This document shows, in pieces, positions 16,116 through 25,703 of a DNA stretch of 64,000 bases. The notes beneath the pieces were generated by a model. That model saw nothing but the letters and a program-made list of their open reading frames with translations, was not told the origin of the DNA and made no database searches. The position numbers and the translations under genes were made by a program. Source of the DNA: CAZYMF01 sp964648215 (GTDB lineage Bacteria; Desulfobacterota; Binatia; HRBIN30; JACQVA1); NCBI GenBank assembly GCA_964648215.1, contig CAZYMF010000004.1, forward strand, positions 8,646 to 72,645. Reading direction: 5' to 3'. Positions within the stretch are counted from its first letter, which is position 1; each line of letters begins with the position of its first letter.

Positions 16116-16655
16116 TCAGCCAGCGCCGGCCGCCGCCTGCTTCGGCGGCTGGTGCACGATCACCTGCTTCGGCGTCTCGAGCGGCGGGTGCGGGTCGGCG
16201 AGCAGGCGCTTGGCCTCCTCGCGATCCTTCGCGCCCAGGGCGTGGGTGGTCGTGCAGTACTCGATCAGGATGCCGTTGGGGTCGACGGTGTAGATCGAGG
16301 TGCAGAAGCCGTGGTCGATCTCGGTGACGGCCAGGCCGTGACCGAGCCAGCGCTGCTTGTGCGCCTCGATGTCGTCGAGGTCCGTGGCGCGGAAGGCGAG
16401 GTGGTTGATCCAGATGGGGAGGCCGATGCCGGTGGAGATCGCCGGCGACCACGGCGCGGTGATGCTGTCGTCGTGCAGATCCCAGAAGGCGATGTAGGTG
16501 TCCGGGCTGATCTCGTAGAATACGTGCTTGGCCCAGCCGCCACCTTCGGTGGGTCCGACGACGACCTTGACCAGATCGAACCCCATGACCTCGGTGTAGA
16601 AGCGATGCGTGGCGTCGATGTCGCGCGTGGCGAACGCGGTATGATGAAAGCCCAT
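16116..16655 (-). CDS. VOC (glyoxalase/dioxygenase fold) protein
   Basis: The start at 16655 follows an AGGAGG site, giving 179 residues. The N-terminal MGFHHTAFATRDIDATHRFY and a second half with INHLAFRATDLDDIEAH and TVDPNGILIEY are the paired beta-alpha-beta modules of vicinal oxygen chelate proteins. Candidate metal ligands are the His near residue 4, the His in INHLAF and the Glu in ILIEY. It is related to extradiol dioxygenase-like proteins. It converges on the ABC flippase with only 13 bp between stops. The substrate is unknown. Confidence 0.78.
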   Translation of the reverse strand: MGFHHTAFATRDIDATHRFYTEVMGFDLVKVVVGPTEGGGWAKHVFYEISPDTYIAFWDLHDDSITAPWSPAISTGIGLPIWINHLAFRATDLDDIEAHKQRWLGHGLAVTEIDHGFCTSIYTVDPNGILIEYCTTTHALGAKDREEAKRLLADPHPPLETPKQVIVHQPPKQAAAGAG

Positions 16656-16790
16656 GACTCCTCCTGAACGGTGCCCCCAGCTTGGCAAAGTTCGGCCGCG
16701 GACACAACGCTCGTGCCGGCTCGCTCCGTCGCGGGCCCCGGGGTGCCGCCCTTGTTGCGCCGGGCGCCTTGTCGTACACGCTGAGCGCAG

Positions 16791-18332
16791 ATGAGCAAGC
16801 TCGTCTCCAATCTCGGCGATGCTCTCCGTCGCTGGGCCGAATCGTACGGGGAGCAGCCGGCCGTCGTCGGCGAGCGCGATTCGCTCGGCTTCGTCGCCCT
16901 CGATGCGGCGGCCGATCGCTGGGCCGCCGCGTGGACCACCGCGGGCTACGGTCCCGGCTCGCGCCTCGGGCTGCTGGCCGGCAACGGGCCCGAGTGGCTG
17001 GCGGCGGCGTTCGGCGTCTGGCGCGCCGGGGCGACGCTGGTGCCGCTGTCCACCTTCGTCACCGCGCGCGAGCTCGGCGAGATCCTCGAGCACGCCGATA
17101 TCGACGCGCTGGTCGTGCAGCCGCAGCTACGCTCGCACGATTACCTCGAGATGCTGGGCGGCCTGCCGTCGCTGCCGCGCTTGCGCGAGGTCGTGGTGCT
17201 GGGACAGGCGGCCCAGCCACCTCGCCGCAGCGCCGCCGCATTCCTCGGTGCCGCGCGTCCCTCGGCCGAGGTCTTGCCGGTGGCGCCCGAGTCGATCGCC
17301 TGCATGTTGTATACGTCGGGCACGACCGGACGCGCGAAAGGCGTGATGCTCAGCCACCGCGCGATTCTGGCGACCATGGCCCCGACGGCCGCGCGCACCG
17401 GACTGGACCGGGGCGACTCCCTGCTGTCCACGTTGCCCCTGTTCTGGGTGGCCGGGCTGGTGATCCGAGCGCTGCCGACGCTGGCCACCGGCTGCGCGCT
17501 GATTCTTCTCGAGACGTTCACCGCCGACGGCCTGGTGGCGGCGCTGCGGCGGCATCGGCCGACGGCGCTGCACCTGCGTCCGCCGCAGGTGGGGCAGCTG
17601 CTGGCGCACCCCGACTTCTCCCCGGCGTTGCTCGATCGCGTGCGCAAGGGTGGTGGTCGCGTCGAGTGGTTCGGCGGCGCGCTCCACCCGGGCGCGCGCT
17701 TCATCACCGGTTACGGCATGACCGAGATGGCCGGCTACGTTACCGCGCTCGACTGGCGCGACTCGGCCGAGGCCCGTCGCGCTCAGGTCGGCGCGGCACT
17801 GCCCGGAGTCGAGATCCGCATCGTGGCCGGCGAGGGCCGTCCCTGCCCGGTGGGCGAGGTGGGGGAGGTCCGCGCGCGCGGCCCCGGAATGTTCAGCGGC
17901 TACTACAAGCGGCCGCCGGGCACCGGGATCGACGCCGACGGCTGCTTCCGGACCGGCGACCTGGGCCGCATCGACGAAGCGGGGACGTTCCACTTCGTCG
18001 GTCGCGGCAAGGACCTCCTGCGGGTCAAGGGCATCAACGTGTCGCCGTTGGAGGTGGAGACGATTCTCGCCGCCCATCCGGCGGTCGATGGCGTCTATGT
18101 CGTCGGCCTGCCTCCCGACGGGCTCGAGCAGACATTGGTGGCGCTCGTCGTGGCCAAGGCCGGCGCCGCCGGCGCCCTGGAAGGAGAGCTGCGCGCCCTG
18201 GCGCACGAGCAGCTCTCCCACTACAAGCGCCCCGAGCGCTACGTCTTCCTCGAGCGCGACGAGGTTCCCCTCGGCGGTACCTCCAAGCCGCAGCGCGCCG
18301 CGCTGGCGGCGCTGGCGGCGCGTGCCGGCTAG
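16791..18332 (+). CDS. AMP-dependent acyl-CoA synthetase/ligase
   Basis: This 513-residue adenylate-forming enzyme has the P-loop-like motif MLYTSGTTGRAKGVMLSH at about 172-189, ITGYGMTEMAGYV, FRTGDLGRIDE and GRGKDLLRVKGINVSP. The C-terminal lysine region ends in GGTSKPQRAAL. Lysine in SKPQR is the expected catalytic residue that drives adenylation of a carboxylate before thioester formation. It resembles long- or medium-chain fatty acyl-CoA ligases, and the acid cannot be assigned. It is shorter than typical FadD (about 560). It precedes the epimerase by 92 bp and may be a separate unit. Confidence 0.82.
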   Translation: MSKLVSNLGDALRRWAESYGEQPAVVGERDSLGFVALDAAADRWAAAWTTAGYGPGSRLGLLAGNGPEWLAAAFGVWRAGATLVPLSTFVTARELGEILEHADIDALVVQPQLRSHDYLEMLGGLPSLPRLREVVVLGQAAQPPRRSAAAFLGAARPSAEVLPVAPESIACMLYTSGTTGRAKGVMLSHRAILATMAPTAARTGLDRGDSLLSTLPLFWVAGLVIRALPTLATGCALILLETFTADGLVAALRRHRPTALHLRPPQVGQLLAHPDFSPALLDRVRKGGGRVEWFGGALHPGARFITGYGMTEMAGYVTALDWRDSAEARRAQVGAALPGVEIRIVAGEGRPCPVGEVGEVRARGPGMFSGYYKRPPGTGIDADGCFRTGDLGRIDEAGTFHFVGRGKDLLRVKGINVSPLEVETILAAHPAVDGVYVVGLPPDGLEQTLVALVVAKAGAAGALEGELRALAHEQLSHYKRPERYVFLERDEVPLGGTSKPQRAALAALAARAG

Positions 18333-18424
18333 CGGGGCGCGGCACGCGCCTCCGAACCCGTTGGACCGCAGGCCTCCGATCGCTTATGAACCGCTGAAGC
18401 ACGCTGGGTGACGAAGGAGAGGGA

Positions 18425-19396
18425 TTGAAGACGTATCTGATCACCGGCGGCGCGGGCTTCATCGGCAGCCACCTCGCCGAGGCGCTGCTCGCCGCCGGAA
18501 ATCGCGTGCTGGTGATCGACGACCTGTCGACCGGGAGCCTCGACAACGTCGCTTCGGTGCGGCAGCACCCGCGTTTCGAGATCGCCGTCGACACCATCTT
18601 CAACCGCGAGCTGGTCGCCGATCTCGTGGCCCGGGCCGACGCCGTTTTTCACCTCGCCGCCGCCGTCGGCGTGCGCCTGATCGTCGAGAGCCCGGTGCGC
18701 ACCATCGAGACCAACGTCGCCGGCACCGAGCTGATCCTCGCCGCCGCCGCCAGGTCGCGCACCCGGGTGCTGATTGCCTCCTCCTCCGAGGTCTACGGCA
18801 AGGCGAACAAGGTGCCCTTCTGCGAGGACGACGACCTGGTGCTCGGCAACACCCGCACCGGGCGCTGGTCGTACGCCTGCAGCAAGGCCCTCGACGAGTT
18901 TCTCGCCCTCGCCTACTGCCGCGAGAAGCAGCTGCCGGCCATCGTCGTGCGGCTGTTCAACACCACCGGCCCGCGGCAGACGGGACGCTACGGCATGGTG
19001 CTGCCGACCTTCGCCCGCCAGGCCCTGTCGGGGAGCCCGCTCACCGTCTTCGGCGACGGTAAGCAGAGCCGCTGCTTCTGCGACGTGCGCGACGTCGTCG
19101 CCGCCCTGACGGCGGTGATGGAGCACCCCGACGCGCCCGGTCGCGTGTTCAACATCGGCAGCCGGGAAGAGGTCTCCATCGAGGAGCTGGCGGTGCGCGT
19201 GAAGGCGCTGGCCGGCAGCCGGTCCGCGATCGTTCACGTTCCGTACGAGCAGGCGTGGGACGAGCAGTTCGAGGACATGCGCCGGCGGGTCCCGGATCTT
19301 CGCCGCATCCGCGAGCTGATCGGGTTCGAGCCGAGAACCACGCTCGAAGAGCTGATCCGGCGCGTCCTCGAGCACGAGCGCGTTGCCGGGGGATGA
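18425..19396 (+). CDS. NAD-dependent sugar epimerase/dehydratase (extended SDR)
   Basis: Translation starts at a TTG after AAGGAGAG, giving 323 residues. GGAGFIGSHL at 8-17 is the NAD-binding loop, SSSEVYGKANK supplies the catalytic Ser region, and YACSK is the YxxxK pair. RLFNTTGPRQ and QSRCFCDVRDVV are conserved in UDP-sugar 4-epimerases and UDP-glucuronate decarboxylases. It should act on a nucleotide sugar feeding the neighbouring glycosyltransferases. It overlaps the following AlkP-fold gene by the ATGA four-base junction. The exact sugar (GalE-, WbpP- or UXS-like) is not resolvable by eye. Confidence 0.82.
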   Translation: MKTYLITGGAGFIGSHLAEALLAAGNRVLVIDDLSTGSLDNVASVRQHPRFEIAVDTIFNRELVADLVARADAVFHLAAAVGVRLIVESPVRTIETNVAGTELILAAAARSRTRVLIASSSEVYGKANKVPFCEDDDLVLGNTRTGRWSYACSKALDEFLALAYCREKQLPAIVVRLFNTTGPRQTGRYGMVLPTFARQALSGSPLTVFGDGKQSRCFCDVRDVVAALTAVMEHPDAPGRVFNIGSREEVSIEELAVRVKALAGSRSAIVHVPYEQAWDEQFEDMRRRVPDLRRIRELIGFEPRTTLEELIRRVLEHERVAGG

Positions 19397-20949
19397 GCGT
19401 GGCGACCAAGATCCTGTTCGTCGCCCTCGACGCCGCCGATCGCGATCACATCCTGCGGTGGGCGGAAGAGGGTCGGCTGCCGACCTTGCGCCGCCTGCTC
19501 GACGGCGGCGCGTCGGCGACCACGTTGGCGCCCCTCGGCATGCACGCCGCTTCGGTGTGGCACTCCTTTGTCACCGCGGTCACACCGGGAAAGCACGGGC
19601 GTCACGGCGATCGTCAGGTTCGCCCCGGCACCTACGAGATGTACCGCTTCCAGCCTACGGACACGAAGCGGGAGTCGTTCTGGCACACGCTGAGCCGTGC
19701 CGGCCGCCGCGTGGCGGTGATCGACGCGCCGTATGTTCCCCTGTTGCGCGGCATCAACGGCATGCACGTGCTGGACTGGACGACGCACGCAAAGGACACG
19801 GGCTTTTGCACCGAGCCGCCCGCGCTCGCAGGCGAGATACGGGCGCGCTTCGGGGACGATCCGATCGGCTTGTGCGATCACCGGCACCTGCAGACGGGCG
19901 CCGAGATCGCCGCGTTTCGCGACGGGCTGACGGCCAAGGTGAGGCTCAAGCTCGATCTGTCGCGGCACTTCCTCGCGCGCGGCGAGTGGGACCTGTTTCT
20001 CACCGCCTTCGGCGAGAGCCACTGTGCCGGTCACCAGTGCTGGCACCTCAACGATCCACGCCATCCGCGGTTCGATGCCGCCGTGGCGCGCGTTGCCGGC
20101 AACCCGATGCTCGACGTGTACCGCGCCCTCGACGATGCCATCGGCGCGCTTGTCCGCGACGCCGGACCGGAGGCGACCGTGTGCGTGCTCGCCACGCACG
20201 GCATGGGCCCCTTCTACAACGGCGCGCACCTGCTCGGGGAGATCCTCGTCCGCCTCGGCCACGCGCCGCCGCCCCGGGCGCCGTCGCGCACCTGGGCGCT
20301 GCTGCGCCGGGGCTGGCGGCTGCTGCCGCTGCGCTTGCGGACGCGGCTGACGCCGCTGCACAAGGCCGCGGTGGATCGGGTGTGGCCGAAGCTCGATCGG
20401 AGAGCCGATTGCTTCGACATGCCCAACGGCGAAGTCTACGGGGCGATTCGTATCAACCTGGCGGGACGCGAGCCGGCCGGGCGTATCCGTCCCGGCGCCG
20501 ACTACGAGGCGTTCTGCGAGCAGCTCAGTGCCGACCTCCGTGCCCTGATCAACGACGACACCGGCCAGCCGGCCGTCCGCCGGGTGCTGCGCACCGCCGA
20601 GCTCTATCCGGGCCCCTGTCTCGACGACCTGCCCGACCTGCTCGTGGAATGGAGCTCGGACGCGCCCCTGACCACGGTGTCGTCGGCGAAGGTCGGCACC
20701 ATCCAGCGTCCCTTCGACGGGACGCGCACCGGCCATCACAAGCGCGAGGGGCTGTTCCTCGTCTGCGGCCCGGGCATCCGACCCGGCCGCGCGCCGGCGC
20801 CCGTCTCCATCATGGACGTCGGGCCGACGGTGGCGGCGCTGCTCGGCTGCACCCTGCCCGACGTCGACGGAAAGCCCGTCATCGCCTGTCTGCCGGAGGA
20901 CGGTGTGGCTCGAGCAGACGGGCCAGGAGCCGTTCGGTCGCACGCGTGA
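19393..20949 (+). CDS. AlkP-superfamily type I phosphodiesterase/nucleotide pyrophosphatase-like protein
   Basis: The ATG at 19393 overlaps the epimerase stop, giving 518 residues. The N-terminus KILFVALDAADRDHILRWAEEGRLPTLRRLLDGG carries the first metal Asp, and SVWHSFVTAVTPGKHG is where these enzymes place the nucleophile Ser/Thr. Later FGESHCAGHQCWH and THGMGP are metal-binding His/Asp regions, and GTRTGHHKREGLF matches the C-terminal signature. Relatives hydrolyse phosphodiesters or transfer phospho-groups and often lie in polysaccharide loci. No signal peptide is evident. The last 71 bp are also the 3' end of the opposing GT4 gene. Confidence 0.75.
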   Translation: MSVATKILFVALDAADRDHILRWAEEGRLPTLRRLLDGGASATTLAPLGMHAASVWHSFVTAVTPGKHGRHGDRQVRPGTYEMYRFQPTDTKRESFWHTLSRAGRRVAVIDAPYVPLLRGINGMHVLDWTTHAKDTGFCTEPPALAGEIRARFGDDPIGLCDHRHLQTGAEIAAFRDGLTAKVRLKLDLSRHFLARGEWDLFLTAFGESHCAGHQCWHLNDPRHPRFDAAVARVAGNPMLDVYRALDDAIGALVRDAGPEATVCVLATHGMGPFYNGAHLLGEILVRLGHAPPPRAPSRTWALLRRGWRLLPLRLRTRLTPLHKAAVDRVWPKLDRRADCFDMPNGEVYGAIRINLAGREPAGRIRPGADYEAFCEQLSADLRALINDDTGQPAVRRVLRTAELYPGPCLDDLPDLLVEWSSDAPLTTVSSAKVGTIQRPFDGTRTGHHKREGLFLVCGPGIRPGRAPAPVSIMDVGPTVAALLGCTLPDVDGKPVIACLPEDGVARADGPGAVRSHA

Positions 20950-22051
20950 TCTTCGTTGCGTCGAACCGCTGGCGGACCTCGCGGCGCGCGGCCTCGGCCA
21001 GTTGCCGGCGGAGCTGGGGTTCGCTCGCCAGGCGGCGCAGCGCCGCGGCCAGCGCGACGACGTCCCCGGGTGGAACCAGCAGACCGGTTTGCCCGTCCGT
21101 GATCACCTCGGCGGCGGCGCCGCCGGCATAGGCGGCGGTTGGGACACCCGCCGCCGCGGCCTCGATAAGGACGCGGCCGAAGGCCTCGTTGCTGCTCGCG
21201 TGCGCGACGATGTCGAGGGCGGCGAGGGTGGAGGGCATGTCTTCCTGGTGGCCGGCGAAGACGACGCGGCCGGCGAGGTTGCGCGAGCGCACCGCATTTT
21301 TGATCTCGCGCTCGTAGGTGGCCGCGTCGTGGAAGATGTCGCCGCCGATGAGGGCGAAGTAGACGCCGTCGAGATCGCGCAGCAGCTCGGCCGCGGCGAT
21401 GACGTCGCGCTGACCCTTCCACGGCTGCAGGCGGGCGACGTGCCCGATGAGGATGGCGTCGGGCGGCACTCCCCACGCGCGGCGAAGGCGCGCCGCCTCT
21501 TCGCCGCGATCCGCGGCGAAGTCGTCGGCGCGCACGCCATTGTAGACCACCTCTACCTTTTCGGCGCACGGCAGCGGCGCCGCGGCCGCCTGCGAGACGG
21601 CGATCGCCAGTCGGCAGCGGCGACAGATCCAGCGCACATAGGCGCTCGCCGGCAGGATGTCGTGCACATGCCAGACAAGAGGGCGCCCAGTCAGCAGCGC
21701 CGCCGCGCCGGCGTACGCGCTGGCGCGCAGGCTGTTGGCGTGGACCAGGGCGCAGCCTTCGCGGTGGATGAGGCGGGTCAGCGTGGCGGCGCCGCGGGCA
21801 AGCAGCCACGGTGCCGCGGGGCGGTGGCGCAGACGCGGCAGCGGCACCTCGTGCACCGCCACGCCGAGAGAGCGCGCCGCCTCGGCGAGCGTGCCCGGCT
21901 GCGTCGCCAGGTGAGGCGCGAATCGGCTGCGGTCGATCTGCTCGAGCAACAGGAGCAGGGCGTTCTGCGCTCCACCGCGGGCCTGGGCGTGGTCCACGAA
22001 GAGCAGCGGCGTCGGGGAGGTGCGGTGGGTTGCGGTGGCCATCTCGTCCAC
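20879..22051 (-). CDS. GT4 family glycosyltransferase
   Basis: This 390-residue GT-B protein has an N-terminal acceptor domain with DHAQARGGAQNALLLLL, then VVYNGVRADDF, GHVARLQPWKGQRDVI and the C-terminal donor site SSNEAFGRVLIEAAAAGVP with the E-x7-E motif. The family transfers sugars from nucleotide donors. It converges on and overlaps the AlkP-fold gene by 71 bp and diverges from the GT4 gene at 22123, with a 71-bp gap between starts. It is probably part of the second polysaccharide block; donor and acceptor are unknown. Confidence 0.82.
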   Translation of the reverse strand: MDEMATATHRTSPTPLLFVDHAQARGGAQNALLLLLEQIDRSRFAPHLATQPGTLAEAARSLGVAVHEVPLPRLRHRPAAPWLLARGAATLTRLIHREGCALVHANSLRASAYAGAAALLTGRPLVWHVHDILPASAYVRWICRRCRLAIAVSQAAAAPLPCAEKVEVVYNGVRADDFAADRGEEAARLRRAWGVPPDAILIGHVARLQPWKGQRDVIAAAELLRDLDGVYFALIGGDIFHDAATYEREIKNAVRSRNLAGRVVFAGHQEDMPSTLAALDIVAHASSNEAFGRVLIEAAAAGVPTAAYAGGAAAEVITDGQTGLLVPPGDVVALAAALRRLASEPQLRRQLAEAARREVRQRFDATKITRATERLLARLLEPHRPPADRR

Positions 22052-22122
22052 GCACCGTTACCACGCGCCGCTCGGCAAGACACGTTCGGGCCGCGCGGAT
22101 CTGTGCTAAGGGGAGCGCGCCG

Positions 22123-23229
22123 ATGACGCCCTCGCTCAGTGTGGTGCACGTCTACAAGAGCTTCCCTCCGGTGCGCGGCGGCATCGAAGGCCACGTCGAT
22201 CTGCTCACGCGGCTGCTGGCGCGACAGGGCCTGCGGCCCGAGGTTCTGTGCGCGTCCGCTCCCGGCGCGCCGGCGGACGAGGTGCGGGACGGCGTAAGGA
22301 TTCACCGCTGTACGCCGTTGCTGACGCTCGCCTCGACACCGTTGCCGCCGGCGTTGCCGTGGCGGTTGCGCCGCAGCCCGGCGGAGATCGTGCACCTGCA
22401 CTATCCGTGGCCGCCGGCCGAGCTCGCCTATCTGCTCGGCGGTCGCGGCCGCCCCCTGGTGGTAACGCTGCACTGCGAGGTGATTCGCTATCCCGGTCTG
22501 GCAAGGGCCCTGCGGCCGCTCACCCGACGCGTGCTGCGCGCGGCACGACGCATCGTCGTATCGAGCCCGGCGCTGGCCGGAACCCCGTTGCTCGCGAAGC
22601 ATGCCGGGCGCGTCCGGGTGATTCCGTTCGGCGTCGACGTCGAGCGCTTCCGGCCCGCTCCCACGGCGGCCGATCCGATCCCGCATGTTCCCCGTCCGCG
22701 CATCCTGTTCGTCGGCCGGCTGCGCCACTACAAGGGGCTGCCCGTGCTCGCGGCGGCGCTCGGGCGCCTGCCGCGAGCCCACCTGGTCGTCGTCGGCGAC
22801 GGCCCGGAGCGTGCCGCGCTGGAACGAGCCCTGGAGGTGCACGGCTGTCGCGAGCGAGCGCACCTGCTCGGCGAGGTCGCCGACGACCTGTTGCTGCGGC
22901 TGTTGCAGAGCGTCGACGCAGCGGCTCTGCCTTCGATCTCGCGTGCCGAAGCCTTCGGCCTGTCGATCGCCGAGGCGCAGGCGTGCGGCGTGCCGGCGGT
23001 GACGACCGACGTCGGCACCGGGACGACGGAGACCGTGCGCGACGGCGTGTCGGGCCGCGTCGTGCCGCCGGGAGACGTCGATGCCCTGGCGCAGGCACTG
23101 GCCTGGTGCCTCGACCCGGAGCACGCGAGCGCTCGGCGAGCGGCGGCGCGGGCGCACGCCGAGGATCGTCTCGGCTCCGGCCGGATGACGGCGGCGATCG
23201 CGGAGCTCTACGACGAGGTGATGCGGTAG
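22123..23229 (+). CDS. GT4 family glycosyltransferase
   Basis: The ATG at 22123 follows an AGGGGAG site, giving 368 residues. HVYKSFPPVRGGIEGHVDLL is the N-terminal glycine loop, RVIPFGVDVERFRP and FVGRLRHYKGLPVL mark the linker and donor domain, and SRAEAFGLSIAEAQACGVP holds the E-x7-E catalytic segment. It is similar to PimA/WcaI-type transferases. A 156-bp gap separates it from the next GT4 gene. Confidence 0.83.
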   Translation: MTPSLSVVHVYKSFPPVRGGIEGHVDLLTRLLARQGLRPEVLCASAPGAPADEVRDGVRIHRCTPLLTLASTPLPPALPWRLRRSPAEIVHLHYPWPPAELAYLLGGRGRPLVVTLHCEVIRYPGLARALRPLTRRVLRAARRIVVSSPALAGTPLLAKHAGRVRVIPFGVDVERFRPAPTAADPIPHVPRPRILFVGRLRHYKGLPVLAAALGRLPRAHLVVVGDGPERAALERALEVHGCRERAHLLGEVADDLLLRLLQSVDAAALPSISRAEAFGLSIAEAQACGVPAVTTDVGTGTTETVRDGVSGRVVPPGDVDALAQALAWCLDPEHASARRAAARAHAEDRLGSGRMTAAIAELYDEVMR

Positions 23230-23385
23230 CCAGGAGCACGCCGAGCATCCGCTGGCGTTCGAGGCAGCGGGACCAAGCGATAGATCGGCCCGCGGCGCTC
23301 GAGACGGAAATGCCGGCGAATGCCGTCGACGTCGTAGCAGCTCCATTTCCCCTGACGCGACGAATCGCCTAGAACCCGCGCACCG

Positions 23386-24519
23386 ATGAGGATCTGCTTC
23401 GACGCCCGCTGCGTGCAGCAACATTTCCCCGGGATCGGCCGCTACGCGATCGGCCTGGTGCGAGCGATGCAGCCGCTGCTCGGCGAGGATGACGAGCTGG
23501 TCTTGCTGCGCGATCCGCGAGCGGCATCGCATTGGGATCTTGCGGCATGGCGCGGCGATCGGGTGACGATCTGGGACGTGCCGCTGTCGCCGTTCTCGCT
23601 GCGCCAGCAGTGGCAGCTGCCGCACCTGCTGCGCCGGCGCCACGTCGAGCTCTACCACAGCCCGTACTACCTGATGCCGTATCGGCCGGGAGTCGCCGGC
23701 GTCGTGAGCATTCACGATCTCATCCCCTTGCACTACCCGCGGCTGTTCTCCCCGGCGCAGCGGCTGATCTTCGCCCTGACGGTTCGCCTGGCCGTGCGCG
23801 CGGCGACCACGGTGATCGCGCCGTCGGCGACGACGGCCGGCGACTTGCGGCAGAGGCTGGGGGTGCCGGCCGAGCGTCTGGTGACCATCCCCCTCGGTGT
23901 CGACGAGACCTTCCGTCCGCAGAGCGCGCAGGAGGTTGCGGCCGCGCGCGAGCCGCTCGGCCTGCCGCAGGGCTACGCTCTCTACGTCGGCTCGAACAAG
24001 CCGCACAAGAATCTGGTGCGGCTGGTCGAGGCGTGGGCGAAGCTGCGGGATCGCGTGCCGGTGCTGGTCGTCGCCGGTCCCTGGGATGCGCGCTTCCCCG
24101 AGGCCCGGGAGAGCGCGGCAGCGTTGAAGCTGGAGGAGAGCGTGCGCTTCCTCGGCGCCGTGGCCGAAAGCCGGCTCCCCGCGTTGTACGGCGGCGCCTC
24201 GCTGTTCGTCTTCCCGTCGTGCTACGAGGGCTTCGGCCTGCCGGTCCTCGAGGCCATGGCCTGCGGTGTCCCGGTTGCCTGCTCCAATGGCGGCAGCCTG
24301 CCGGAGGTCGTCGGCCCGGCGGCGGAGCTCTTCGATCCGTCGGCAGTCGACGCCATTGCCGCTGCGGTCGAACGTCTCCTGGACGATCCTGACCGCCGGC
24401 GGGAGCTGTCCCGGCGCGGTCTGGAGCGGGCGGCCCGGTTTCGTTGGCAGGGGACCGCGGCGGCCGTGGTGCAGGTGTATCGCCGCGTGTTGCGCCGCGG
24501 CGACGAGGTCTCAGGATAG
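23386..24519 (+). CDS. GT4 family mannosyltransferase-like protein
   Basis: This protein has 377 residues. RICFDARCVQQHFPGIGRYA is the N-terminal block seen in WbaZ/MtfB-type mannosyltransferases, followed by YHSPYYLMPYRPGV, VSIHDLIPLHYP, TIPLGVDETFRP, YVGSNKPHKNLVRLVEAW and PSCYEGFGLPVLEAMACGVP with the E-x7-E segment. These features resemble transferases that build O-antigen mannans from GDP-mannose. It converges on the second WecA-like gene with a 9-bp overlap. The mannose assignment is by similarity only. Confidence 0.82.
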   Translation: MRICFDARCVQQHFPGIGRYAIGLVRAMQPLLGEDDELVLLRDPRAASHWDLAAWRGDRVTIWDVPLSPFSLRQQWQLPHLLRRRHVELYHSPYYLMPYRPGVAGVVSIHDLIPLHYPRLFSPAQRLIFALTVRLAVRAATTVIAPSATTAGDLRQRLGVPAERLVTIPLGVDETFRPQSAQEVAAAREPLGLPQGYALYVGSNKPHKNLVRLVEAWAKLRDRVPVLVVAGPWDARFPEARESAAALKLEESVRFLGAVAESRLPALYGGASLFVFPSCYEGFGLPVLEAMACGVPVACSNGGSLPEVVGPAAELFDPSAVDAIAAAVERLLDDPDRRRELSRRGLERAARFRWQGTAAAVVQVYRRVLRRGDEVSG

Positions 24520-25551
24520 GCCCTTGGTGCCGGCGGCCGCCGCGAGCGCTCCGAGCGCGCAGAAGAGCAGTGCCAGCAGCAGCGGCGCCTCTTGGGAGCC
24601 GACCGTGGGCAGCAGCAGCGCGGCCAGGCCGCAGGCTGCCGCCGCCGACCACAGGGTGACCACGGCGGTGGCCGGATGCATGCCGCGCCGGACCAGCCGG
24701 TGACTGATGTGCCGGCGGTCGCCGACCCAGGGGGGGTGGCCCAGGCGCAGTCGCAGGACGGTGACCAGAACGAGATCGAGAACGGGCACGGCGAGCACGA
24801 ACAGGGGAGTGAACACGGCCAGGACCGGAATGTGCGCGCCGCGCGTGTAGACGCCCATCACCGACAGGGCGGCGAGCAGGAAGCCGATCAACATCGAGCC
24901 GGTATCGCCGAGAAAGATCCGCGCCCGCGGCCAGTTGTAGGGCAGGAAGCCGAGGCAGGCGCCGCCGAGCGCCGCCGCCACCACGGCCACGGTCAGCTCT
25001 CCCGAGCGCAGGTTGATGACCGCCAGCGATACTGCGGCGACGGCCCCGAGACCGGCGCAGAGGCCGTTCATGTTGTCGAGGAAGTTCAGCGCGTTGGTGA
25101 TTCCCACCACCCAGAGAATGGTGAGCAGTATGATCGGCAGGGGCGGCCAGGGCAGGAACAGGCTGAGGTGGACGCCGAGCAGGGCCAGGCAGAGTCCCGC
25201 CAGACTGGTGGCGACGACTTGGAACCCGAACTTGTGCCGCGGCACCAGCCCGCGGATGTCGTCGAGCAGGCCGGCGCCGACGATGACCAGCGCCCCGAGG
25301 GCCAGCGCGGCCAAGCCCGCCATGCCCGCTCGGCTGCCGCCCGGCAGAAACGGCACCACCCCGGCGACGATGCCGGCAAGGACGCCCAGGCCGCCGAGCA
25401 GAGGAGTCGCCGCGGCGTGCGCCTTGTACCCGGCAGGCTGGTCGAGGACGCCGAGGCGGCGTGCCACCCAGGCCATCAACCCGGTGGCGAGCAAAGAGGC
25501 GACAGCGGCGGCCAGCCCCGCCCCGAGCAGATCGACGTGATGGAGCTCCAT
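24511..25551 (-). CDS. MraY/WecA-like phosphoglycosyltransferase with altered motifs
   Basis: This 346-residue, roughly 11-TM protein is the second member of this superfamily in the window. It keeps LLDDIRG (catalytic DD) and FLGDTGSMLIG. The usual NxxNxxDGxDGL reads NALNFLDNMNGLCAG, and the HxHHR box reads HISHRL. The retained DD suggests it can still transfer a sugar-1-phosphate to a polyprenyl phosphate, but the changed Asp and His positions point to a different donor or reduced activity. It lies between a GT4 and the O-antigen-ligase gene and may prime the second polysaccharide. Confidence 0.8.
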   Translation of the reverse strand: MELHHVDLLGAGLAAAVASLLATGLMAWVARRLGVLDQPAGYKAHAAATPLLGGLGVLAGIVAGVVPFLPGGSRAGMAGLAALALGALVIVGAGLLDDIRGLVPRHKFGFQVVATSLAGLCLALLGVHLSLFLPWPPLPIILLTILWVVGITNALNFLDNMNGLCAGLGAVAAVSLAVINLRSGELTVAVVAAALGGACLGFLPYNWPRARIFLGDTGSMLIGFLLAALSVMGVYTRGAHIPVLAVFTPLFVLAVPVLDLVLVTVLRLRLGHPPWVGDRRHISHRLVRRGMHPATAVVTLWSAAAACGLAALLLPTVGSQEAPLLLALLFCALGALAAAAGTKGLS

Positions 25552-25703
25552 CGTGGCCGTCTCTTATAGGCCGATGGAGTCGGCGAAGGTAGAGGCGGCC
25601 GCGGTCGGTCGAACGACTCCCGCGTCCCTGGCGATGAGCGCCGCACCCTCCGTCCCGCGGGGTTGACGCCCGCCGCGACAACTGACAGGACGACCCTCGG
25701 GTC

